Of a stretch of 6,130 nucleotides of DNA, positions 1 to 5,098 are shown piece by piece (within the stretch, counting starts at the first letter, position 1; each line of letters starts with the position of its first letter). A program made the translations under genes and the position numbers. The notes under the pieces are model-generated. The model had not been told where the DNA came from, did no database searches, and worked only from the letters and a program-made list of their open reading frames with translations. Origin of the DNA: JBCDCU01 sp039180865 (GTDB taxonomy: Bacteria; Pseudomonadota; Alphaproteobacteria; Rhizobiales; JACESI01); NCBI GenBank assembly GCA_039180865.1, contig JBCDCZ010000276.1, positions 1 to 6,130 of the forward strand, given 5' to 3'.

Positions 1-1046
1 AGCTCGTCCTGATTGTCGGCCCAGAACTCAAAGTTGTTCTGGATCGCATTGGTTAGGTTTGCCGGGTTTGTCGGCATTTGCGGGCCCATATCGAGGTCCG
101 GATTGTTGTGGAATGAACCGACAAGCGGGCCGGATGACTTACGGGCCGGGCCGTAGGAAATCCAAGATGCCTGTGCTGCAAGCTGCTCCGTTGCAGTCGA
201 GAACTTCAGGAAGTCTAGAGCTGCTTCTTTGTTTGGAGCACCTTTAGGAATGACCCAGAGGTCAAGGTCCCAAACCTGGCCATCCCAAACGATGTTGAAC
301 GGCTTGCTCTCAGCTGCCACGGCGTTGAAAATACGGCCGTTATAGGCTGTCGTCATCGCAACTTCACCGTCTGCCAGAAGCTGCGGCGGCTGAGCACCGG
401 CTTCCCACCAGACAACTGAACTCTTGATGGTGTCGAGCTTTTTGAATGCGCGGTCAACGCCTTCAGGCGTGCCGAGAACATCATAGACGTCAGCAGCCGC
501 GACGCCGTCTGCCATCAAAGCCATTTCAAGGTTGGCTTTCGGGTTTTTGCGAAGGCCGCGTTTGCCCGGAAACTTCTCAAGATCGAAGAAGTCAGCGATG
601 GTTTTTGGACCATCAGCGATCTTTGAGCTGTCATAGGCAAAGATGGTTGACCAAACGATGTTGGCGACCGCACATTCGTGCAACGTACCTTCGATGAAAT
701 CGGCAGTCGCTGGCGTGCCATCGGCACCGGCTGGCAGGATTGATGGATCGATCGGCTCGATCAAACCCTCATCACATGCGCGAACCGCGTCAGAAAGTTC
801 GACGTCAACGATATCCCATGTGACATTGCCCGCTTCAACCTGAGCTTTGATTTCCGCGATACCACCATTGTAATCCTCAGACGTGATGACCTTGCCGGTC
901 TTCTCCATCCATGGCTTATGGTAAGCTTCGACCTGGCTCTTTGTATAAGCGCCGCCCCACGATACGACCGTCAGGTCCTTCGCAGATGCTGCGCCAACAC
1001 TCAGGGCCAGAGCCGCTGCTGCTGAAAGCAGAAGTTTCGTTTTCAT
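1..1046 (-). CDS. Periplasmic polyamine-type ABC transporter substrate-binding protein (3' end cut by window edge)
   Basis: Binding protein that would capture a small cationic ligand (spermidine/putrescine class, PotD/PotF-like) in the periplasm and deliver it to an inner-membrane ABC importer. The frame is open from the ATG at 1046 to base 3, giving 348 residues and no stop; relatives are about 340-370 residues, so only a short C-terminal tail is missing. Residues 1-23 are a Sec signal peptide (MKTK, Leu/Ala-rich core, cleavage after ASA). The mature protein opens with LTVVSWGGAY (26-35). Further family-typical blocks are WDIVDVELSDAVRACDEG (78-95), a second Cys at 126 that could form a disulfide with Cys92, and WWEAGAQPPQLLADGEVAM (214-232). 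AGGGAG lies 8 nt before the ATG. The gene follows the transporter ATPase by 63 bp on the same strand, so the two are probably one operon. The family assignment is firm; the exact ligand is inferred and could be another amine, opine or guanidino compound. Confidence 0.9.
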   Translation of the reverse strand, partial: MKTKLLLSAAAALALSVGAASAKDLTVVSWGGAYTKSQVEAYHKPWMEKTGKVITSEDYNGGIAEIKAQVEAGNVTWDIVDVELSDAVRACDEGLIEPIDPSILPAGADGTPATADFIEGTLHECAVANIVWSTIFAYDSSKIADGPKTIADFFDLEKFPGKRGLRKNPKANLEMALMADGVAAADVYDVLGTPEGVDRAFKKLDTIKSSVVWWEAGAQPPQLLADGEVAMTTAYNGRIFNAVAAESKPFNIVWDGQVWDLDLWVIPKGAPNKEAALDFLKFSTATEQLAAQASWISYGPARKSSGPLVGSFHNNPDLDMGPQMPTNPANLTNAIQNNFEFWADNQDE

Positions 1047-1054
1047 ATAATTTT

Positions 1055-1060
1055 CTCCCT
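1055..1060 (-). promoter_or_regulatory. Ribosome binding site of the substrate-binding protein gene
   Basis: AGGGAG on the minus strand, 8 nt before the ATG at 1046. It is a good Shine-Dalgarno match and supports the start that gives a complete signal peptide. Confidence 0.75.
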
Positions 1061-1068
1061 TAAACTCA

Positions 1069-1084
1069 CCCGGCTTCAGCCGGG
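1069..1084 (-). promoter_or_regulatory. Intercistronic GC-rich hairpin between ATPase and binding-protein genes
   Basis: Perfect 6-bp GC stem CCCGGC / GCCGGG around a 4-nt loop (TGAA on the minus strand), lying between the ATPase stop (1110) and the binding-protein RBS (1060). On the minus strand it is followed by TGAGTTTAAG rather than a U-run, so it is not a good terminator for the ATPase gene. Hairpins in this position often stabilise or process the mRNA so that the binding protein is made in excess over the ATPase. That role here is inference. Confidence 0.55.
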
Positions 1085-1109
1085 CATTTCTTTGACCGAC
1101 GGCCAAACT

Positions 1110-2201
1110 CTAAAAAGCAATCGGGTCGAGCGCGCGGCAATCCTGCGTCCGCCAGCCGACCCGGGCTTCATCCCCCTCCGCCAAGAGAACTGAACTGTCA
1201 TTGTTTGGAACCTTGACGATAAACTCCTCATTCCCGCTCACTACCATGCGGGTTCGGATATGGTCGCCAAGATAGATGAGCTCCGCAATGCGGCCTTCGA
1301 GCACATTATCGACCAATCCGTCCTGAGGGTTAATCGCAATGCGTTCCGGCCGGATCGACAAGGTTGTCTTGTCGCCATTCGTCACATTCACTGGAAGCGC
1401 GTTGACTCTCTTGCCATCGTCAAGGGTGACGGCTGCGCTTCCGCCATCAATCGCGTCAATCTTGCCGTTCAGCTTGTTGTTCTCTCCGATGAACTGGGCA
1501 ACAAAACTGTTTTCAGGCGCCTCATAAAGGACCTGCGGCGTCGACAATTGCTGAATCACACCATCATCGAAAACCGCGACACGGTCGGACATGGTGAGCG
1601 CTTCAGACTGATCATGCGTCACGTAGACGACCGTGACACCGAGATTTTCATGGATGTGTTTGATCTCATACTGCATCTGCTCGCGCAGCTGCTTGTCGAG
1701 CGCGCCGAGCGGCTCATCCATGAGAACAAGTTCAGGCTCAAAGACCAATGCCCGCGCAACGGCCACGCGCTGCTGCTGCCCGCCGGACAATTGGGCCGGC
1801 ATCCGCGCACCCATTTGCGGTAGTTCCACCATCTCCAATGCGCGTCTGACTTTTGCCTGAATGGTCGCCTTGTCCAACTTGCGGACCTCTAGCGGAAACG
1901 CGAGGTTCTCAGCAACGGTCATATGCGGAAAGAGCGCGTAATTCTGAAACACCATGCCAATCCCGCGCTTGTGGGGCGGCGTGTTGTTGATGGGCGTCTC
2001 GTTGAGATAAATCTCGCCGTTTGTGGCAACTTCGAACCCTGCCAGCATCATCAGGCAGGTTGTCTTACCTGACCCTGACGGGCCAAGCATCGTTAGAAAT
2101 TCGCCCTGGCGGATATTGAGATTGAGATCTTTGACGACAAGGGTTTCGCCGTCGTAACTCTTCTGCACGCTGTCAAAGCGCACGTGGTAATCGGTGCTCA
2201 A
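1110..2201 (-). CDS. ABC transporter ATP-binding protein, spermidine/putrescine (PotA-like) class
   Basis: Cytoplasmic ATPase subunit that powers a PotABCD-type importer. Length is 363 residues, usual for the class. Visible motifs are Walker A GPSGSGKTT (40-48), Q-loop Gln86 in VFQNYALFPHMTVAENL, signature LSGGQQQR (138-145), Walker B VLMDEP (159-164), D-loop GALD (166-169) and switch His196 in YVTHDQSEAL. A C-terminal TOBE-type domain occupies roughly 240-357, with the typical SIRPERI segment (282-288). All catalytic residues are present. The start is TTG: a TAA lies in frame only two codons upstream (2207-2205), the first in-frame ATG is inside the nucleotide-binding core, and AAGAGG sits 6 nt before the TTG. 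It is the first gene of the minus-strand operon and is followed by the substrate-binding protein; permeases would be expected beyond the left edge. It is transcribed divergently from the ureohydrolase gene. Class assignment is strong; the transported substrate is inferred. Confidence 0.95.
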   Translation of the reverse strand: MSTDYHVRFDSVQKSYDGETLVVKDLNLNIRQGEFLTMLGPSGSGKTTCLMMLAGFEVATNGEIYLNETPINNTPPHKRGIGMVFQNYALFPHMTVAENLAFPLEVRKLDKATIQAKVRRALEMVELPQMGARMPAQLSGGQQQRVAVARALVFEPELVLMDEPLGALDKQLREQMQYEIKHIHENLGVTVVYVTHDQSEALTMSDRVAVFDDGVIQQLSTPQVLYEAPENSFVAQFIGENNKLNGKIDAIDGGSAAVTLDDGKRVNALPVNVTNGDKTTLSIRPERIAINPQDGLVDNVLEGRIAELIYLGDHIRTRMVVSGNEEFIVKVPNNDSSVLLAEGDEARVGWRTQDCRALDPIAF

Positions 2202-2207
2202 GCCTTA

Positions 2208-2213
2208 CCTCTT
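2208..2213 (-). promoter_or_regulatory. Ribosome binding site deciding the TTG start of the ATPase gene
   Basis: AAGAGG on the minus strand with a 6-nt spacer to the TTG at 2201-2199. Together with the in-frame TAA at 2207-2205 it fixes the non-ATG start. Confidence 0.7.
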
Positions 2214-2255
2214 TTCTCACCGTCGCGTTATTCCCCCGAAGTTTCGCGCTGCAGT

Positions 2256-2276
2256 TTTGCGCGCCCGCGGCGCAAA
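2256..2276. repeat. Operator-like inverted repeat TTTGCGC-N7-GCGCAAA
   Basis: Perfect 7-bp arms (2256-2262 and 2270-2276) separated by 7 nt, giving a centre-to-centre spacing of 14 bp. The symmetry suits a dimeric repressor or activator. It lies 55-75 bp upstream of the ATPase start codon. No regulator gene is in the window, so the binding protein is unknown. Confidence 0.5.
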
Positions 2277-2289
2277 CAGAGGAAGCCTT

Positions 2290-2301
2290 GCGAAATTTCG
2301 C
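2290..2301. repeat. Perfect 12-bp palindrome GCGAAATTTCGC
   Basis: Uninterrupted self-complementary 12-mer in the divergent region. Its half GCGAAA resembles the GCGCAAA arm of the dyad 14 bp to its left, so both could be sites for one regulator. This is a sequence observation; function is inferred. Confidence 0.45.
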
Positions 2302-2327
2302 CATATGCTTCAACAAAGTGCCGTCCA

Positions 2328-2356
2328 TTGTAAAGTAGAAATTGCCCGTTTTTTAT
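2328..2356 (+). promoter_or_regulatory. Candidate sigma-70-type promoter for the ureohydrolase gene
   Basis: TTGTAA (2328-2333) and TTTTAT (2351-2356) are separated by exactly 17 nt; each matches 4 of 6 consensus bases. Transcription would start near 2362-2365, leaving a leader of about 40 nt. The -10 lies inside the left arm of the inverted repeat at 2340-2379. The match is weak, so this is a candidate only. Confidence 0.35.
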
Positions 2357-2379
2357 CTTTGGCAAAAAATCGGGCAGTT
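2340..2379. repeat. Long inverted repeat overlapping the predicted ureohydrolase promoter
   Basis: The left arm TGCCCGTTTTTT (2343-2354) pairs with the right arm AAAAAATCGGGCA (2364-2376), with one bulged T at 2370 and a 9-nt loop. Flanks AAT/GTT add two pairs and one G-T wobble. It ends 24 bp before the ATG. It could be a DNA operator over the -10 and start site or, if transcribed from further upstream, an mRNA hairpin near the ribosome site. Neither strand gives a normal terminator layout. Confidence 0.55.
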
Positions 2380-2403
2380 AGAACGTTTCTTGAGCGGGGC
2401 TTG

Positions 2404-3381
2404 ATGCAAAATTCGACAGATAAACATGGCTATGAAGCCGGTAGACTGAACCTTCCATTTGTCGGGCATTGCACCTTTGCCAAAGCACCGGTCGGACTTG
2501 ATTTCGAAAACATTCAGGGAAATTGTGCGATTCTCGGTGCGCCCTTCGATTTTGGAACACAATACCGGGCGGGTGCTCGGTTTGGTCCACGCGCGATTCG
2601 AGAAGCCTCGACACTGTTTTCTTTCGGTCATGCCGGAGCCTACGATCACGAAGATGATGTGACCTATCTGGACAGCCGCGATGTTCAGATCGTCGATATG
2701 GGTGATGCCGATATTGTCCACACGAATACGGAGAAGAGCCACGCCAATATCGAATGGGCGGTGAGAAAGATCCTGGCGGCTGGAGCCCTTCCCGTTGTAC
2801 TCGGAGGCGATCACTCAGTGAACATTCCCAGCATTCGGGCGTTCGACAAGGAAGACGATTTCCATCTCGTTCAGATTGATGCGCACCTCGATTTCGTCGA
2901 TGAACGCCATGGCGTGCGTCACGGACACGGCAATCCGATGCGGCGCGCTGCCGAACAGGCGAATGTGACCGGCCTCAGCCAGTTCGGAATCAGAAATGTC
3001 TCATCAACAGCCAAGGAAGGCTATGACGATGCCCGGGCCCGCGGATCCGACATTCTTTCGGTCCGTCAATTCAGGAAACTCGGTGTGGAAGGCGCCCTCG
3101 CCCGAGTTCCCGACGGGAAACGATACTATGTCACGATCGATATTGATGGTTTCGACCCGTCAATCGCTCCTGGAACGGGGACACCGAGCCATGGAGGCTT
3201 CTACTATTACGAGGTGCTGGAGTTTCTTCAGGGCCTCACCAAGAGGGGTGAGGTCATAGGAGTGGATCTGGTTGAAGTGGCGCCCGACTATGACCCAAGC
3301 GGCTCAACAAATTTCCTCGCCGCTCAACTCTTGATGAATTTTATCGGTTTCATCTTCGTCGAACGCGCAAAACGCACATAA
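2404..3381 (+). CDS. speB: Agmatinase-type ureohydrolase (arginase/agmatinase family)
   Basis: Cytoplasmic dinuclear-metal hydrolase (usually Mn) that splits urea from a guanidino compound; with agmatine the other product is putrescine. Length is 325 residues, normal for the family. The metal-ligand motifs are complete: GGDH with His137, DAHLD with Asp159/His161/Asp163, DIDGFDP with Asp246/Asp248, and VDLVEVAP with Glu291. The conserved APGTGTPSHGG follows the second Asp pair (256-266), and the RHGHGNPMRR loop (172-181) lies where substrate-specificity residues occur in relatives. I chose ATG 2404 because the conserved sequence (NLPFVGHCTF) starts soon after it and the open stretch upstream is regulatory. 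The SD is poor (GAGCGGGG, 2392-2399). It stands alone, divergent from a polyamine-type importer, and its stop codon abuts the terminator of the convergent gene. Family is certain; guanidinobutyrate, guanidinopropionate or free guanidine are alternative substrates, and the symbol is tentative. Confidence 0.9.
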   Translation: MQNSTDKHGYEAGRLNLPFVGHCTFAKAPVGLDFENIQGNCAILGAPFDFGTQYRAGARFGPRAIREASTLFSFGHAGAYDHEDDVTYLDSRDVQIVDMGDADIVHTNTEKSHANIEWAVRKILAAGALPVVLGGDHSVNIPSIRAFDKEDDFHLVQIDAHLDFVDERHGVRHGHGNPMRRAAEQANVTGLSQFGIRNVSSTAKEGYDDARARGSDILSVRQFRKLGVEGALARVPDGKRYYVTIDIDGFDPSIAPGTGTPSHGGFYYYEVLEFLQGLTKRGEVIGVDLVEVAPDYDPSGSTNFLAAQLLMNFIGFIFVERAKRT

Positions 3382-3401
3382 AAAAGGGGCCGTCCGGCCC
3401 C
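3380..3401 (-). terminator. Rho-independent terminator of the secreted glucoamylase-like gene
   Basis: On the minus strand GGGGCC-GGAC-GGCCCC (3401-3386) forms a 6-bp all-GC stem with a 4-nt loop, directly followed by six T (3385-3380). It starts 24 bp after the stop codon at 3426. Its T-run overlaps the TAA of the convergent ureohydrolase gene (3379-3381). On the plus strand the stem is followed by CCTCTCC, with no U-run, so it fits the minus-strand gene; it may still impede plus-strand transcription. Confidence 0.85.
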
Positions 3402-3425
3402 CTCTCCTCCTCAAGAATACAAACA

Positions 3426-4904
3426 CTAAAGCTGAGCGTTTTTGACCTTCTCAGAACCTTCGTCTTGGGTCTTGACGGAATGATCAGAGAAAAATTTCGG
3501 TCCAATTTCAGGAAGAAACCAGGATAGGCCGAGCATGTAGGTTGAGAGGTCGATTCCTTCGACAGCTTCAACTCTCAGTTTCGGATCATGGGCTGAACAG
3601 CGCCACAGGAAATCAAGATCCTCATGCCGATAGCGGCATTCGTCGCGATTGTGAAGTTCCATCAGGTTCGCGATAATCTCGGATGGTCCGGGATCCTGAG
3701 CGCTTGCGTTGATCACACCGTCTTTTTCGGTGCGTGCACTTTCGGTTGGAAGGAAACCGGCGATAATGGCAGGCGAAAATGTGTGGTTCGGATTCTTGCC
3801 GATCCTCGCGACGCCATACCCGCTGTAGTCCTTGATTTTCTCGCCTTCAGGCGCGTCCTTTTTGAATTTGATTTCAGAACCGGCGCCTAATCCCCAAAAG
3901 CGTTGCGGATACGCCCCTTCCCCAAGTTTGCTGAAGAAGTGCTTGTCAGCTGCCTTCAACTCATTGAGTTCCGCAACAAAGGCCGGCTTGTCGGCAAGAT
4001 CACCACAGAAGTAAAAGGCGAATTGCGGAGCGAAGTGTGAGACATGGCGCGTAGCAGATGGTCCAAGCACAGTGAAGTTGCCGAATTCAGTCTGCGGCAG
4101 GTTCGAACCATCGTCGACATAAGCATTCCAGAAGGTCGTCGCTGGACCATTGTGCCCAAGGCGCGCCTCGTGGGCACGGCCAAGACAGGGAAGCAATACA
4201 TATTCATCAAAGAGCAGAGACCACCAACGGTCTTCTGTGAGCTCTTTCGGCCCTCGGAAAACCTGATGGACGCCGGGATTTCTGTCAAACCGGATCGCCT
4301 GGCTCCAGTTGATCGTCTCCACCAGTTCACGGCCAAGCTCAGCTGCTTCTTTCGCTTTTTCACCAGGCAGGGTGGCGAAATAACTTGCCACATAATGCGC
4401 GCCGACGCCCAGTATTGCGGTATCGATTGTCGAGAAGACGTCCTTGCTTCCACCGATGGCTTCACCTGTGTAGCCATCAATGAAATGCTGGTACCAACCG
4501 CTTTTCGAACGAAGAGGCTTAAACTCGCTATCGCCTGCCTTACCGAGCAGGTTGGCCAGTGTGATGACCGCCTTCTCATCTGCGCCTTCGATCACACCCA
4601 GCCGGTCACCGATCGTCAGCGAGATGAGGCCGATACCGGTTGAAGCGATCGAGGAACGCGGGCTTTCCTGAAGCTCATTGTTCAGGCGGGCAAAATCCCG
4701 GTACTGACCGGTCATCCCAATGCGCAAATGTTCGTCGTAAAGGCGGATCACCGAAGCAAGTTGATTGCGGGCAAAAGCACGCTGTTCAACGATATCGGAG
4801 CCCGTAGGCACAACCGGCCGTTGAGCGCTCGATGCGCTTGCGAAGATGCAGATAGCAAAAATTGCAGCAGCCGCTGTTGCGCGGCTTGAAAGAGCCCTGA
4901 TCAT
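3426..4904 (-). CDS. Secreted glucoamylase-like / GH144-type (alpha/alpha)6-barrel protein, putative glycoside hydrolase
   Basis: A 492-residue exported protein. Residues 1-27 form a signal peptide (MIRALSSR, Ala/Ile-rich core, likely cleavage after ASSA), so it should act in the periplasm or outside the cell. No further membrane segment is evident. From memory of the family, several segments match the order seen in putative glucoamylase-domain (PF10091) and GH144 proteins: FSTIDTAILGVGAHYVASYF (157-176), FDEYVLLPCLGRAH (232-245) followed by TTFWNAY (256-262), HVSHFAPQFAFYF (287-299), FWGLGAGSE (336-344), FSPAIIAGFLP (376-386) and IDLSTYMLGLSWFLPEI (451-467). Characterised GH144 enzymes are endo-beta-1,2-glucanases, so a beta-glucan is a reasonable guess but not shown. 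GGAAGGGA lies 5 nt before the ATG. The gene appears monocistronic, with its own terminator and a 194-bp upstream gap. Family call moderate; substrate unknown. Confidence 0.65.
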   Translation of the reverse strand: MIRALSSRATAAAAIFAICIFASASSAQRPVVPTGSDIVEQRAFARNQLASVIRLYDEHLRIGMTGQYRDFARLNNELQESPRSSIASTGIGLISLTIGDRLGVIEGADEKAVITLANLLGKAGDSEFKPLRSKSGWYQHFIDGYTGEAIGGSKDVFSTIDTAILGVGAHYVASYFATLPGEKAKEAAELGRELVETINWSQAIRFDRNPGVHQVFRGPKELTEDRWWSLLFDEYVLLPCLGRAHEARLGHNGPATTFWNAYVDDGSNLPQTEFGNFTVLGPSATRHVSHFAPQFAFYFCGDLADKPAFVAELNELKAADKHFFSKLGEGAYPQRFWGLGAGSEIKFKKDAPEGEKIKDYSGYGVARIGKNPNHTFSPAIIAGFLPTESARTEKDGVINASAQDPGPSEIIANLMELHNRDECRYRHEDLDFLWRCSAHDPKLRVEAVEGIDLSTYMLGLSWFLPEIGPKFFSDHSVKTQDEGSEKVKNAQL

Positions 4905-4909
4905 ACCGA

Positions 4910-4917
4910 TCCCTTCC
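4910..4917 (-). promoter_or_regulatory. Ribosome binding site of the glucoamylase-like gene
   Basis: GGAAGGGA on the minus strand, 5 nt before the ATG at 4904. It is a strong purine-rich match and supports the start that yields an intact signal peptide. Confidence 0.7.
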
Positions 4918-4927
4918 GCGGAGTGTC

Positions 4928-4955
4928 CCTATAACACGAGCATTCTCGAGGTAAA
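4928..4955 (-). promoter_or_regulatory. Candidate promoter of the glucoamylase-like gene
   Basis: On the minus strand TTTACC (4955-4950) and TATAGG (4933-4928) are 16 nt apart, each 4 of 6 to the sigma-70 consensus. Transcription would begin near 4920, giving a leader of under 20 nt that still includes the ribosome site. Weak evidence only. Confidence 0.3.
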
Positions 4956-4983
4956 GATGGCCTTGGCAGGGCAAATGACTATT

Positions 4984-5031
4984 CAACTCACTTGACGTTA
5001 AAGTGAACTCACAAAAATTGCGGAATTCCGC
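4984..5031. repeat. Cluster of short direct and inverted repeats upstream of the glucoamylase-like gene
   Basis: AACTCAC occurs twice in direct orientation (4985-4991 and 5006-5012), 21 bp apart, about two helical turns. Within it TCACTT (4988-4993) and AAGTGA (5001-5006) form a dyad with a 7-nt spacer. A perfect 12-bp palindrome GCGGAATTCCGC follows at 5020-5031. The arrangement looks like regulator binding sites upstream of the minus-strand promoter; no regulator is identified. Confidence 0.4.
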
Positions 5032-5051
5032 CATTTCTACTGTTAAGCTAA

Positions 5052-5072
5052 ACAACAGGTTTGTACTGTTGT
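5052..5072 (-). terminator. Possible weak terminator or operator downstream of leuA
   Basis: Perfect 7-bp inverted repeat ACAACAG-N7-CTGTTGT, 26 bp past the leuA stop. On the minus strand the stem is followed by TTAGCTTAAC, so the U-run is poor and the stem is AT-rich. TACTGTT occurs at 5064-5070 and again at 5038-5044. It could equally be an operator for the downstream gene. No better terminator for leuA is present in the gap. Confidence 0.3.
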
Positions 5073-5098
5073 CATGCCAGTCATTTCGGTTCGGAGTG

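Larger units (their letters stand above)
2202..2403. promoter_or_regulatory. Divergent control region between transporter operon and ureohydrolase gene
   Basis: This 202-bp gap must hold the promoters for both directions. It contains three separate dyads, listed individually, and two degenerate TTTYGCGC elements (TTTCGCGC at 2242-2249 and TTTTGCGC at 2255-2262). The plus-strand reading frame of the ureohydrolase is open back to a GTG at 2194. That stretch (RVIPPKFRAAVLRARG and onward) overlaps the ATPase start and carries the operator-like repeats, so I treat it as non-coding. I found no convincing -35/-10 pair for the minus-strand operon. Confidence 0.6.

Noticed and set aside
446..843. Small plus- and minus-strand frames (66-83 codons) within the binding-protein gene
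   Set aside because: All lie in alternate frames of a well-supported coding sequence.
1069..1090. Hairpin as a plus-strand Rho-independent terminator (stem then CATTTCTTT)
   Set aside because: No plus-strand gene lies upstream, and the T-rich stretch is interrupted by C and A.
1260..1823. 187-codon open frame on the plus strand inside the ATPase gene
   Set aside because: It is antisense to a complete, motif-rich ATPase; no RBS and no recognisable protein.
2305..2330. Possible sigma-54 promoter on the minus strand (GGCACTTTGTTGAAGC)
   Set aside because: The GG-to-GC spacing is wrong by two bases, so the essential -24/-12 geometry is not met.
2194..2403. N-terminal extension of the ureohydrolase from a GTG at 2194
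   Set aside because: The 70 extra residues are basic and unlike the family, overlap the divergent ATPase start, and coincide with operator-like repeats. The conserved protein starts just after ATG 2404.
4044..4643. 199-codon open frame on the plus strand inside the glucoamylase-like gene
   Set aside because: Antisense shadow; the minus-strand frame has a signal peptide, RBS, terminator and family-like motifs.
4786..5055. 89-codon minus-strand frame across the intergenic gap
   Set aside because: It overlaps the signal-peptide region of the glucoamylase-like gene in another frame, crosses several dyads, and has no recognisable domain.
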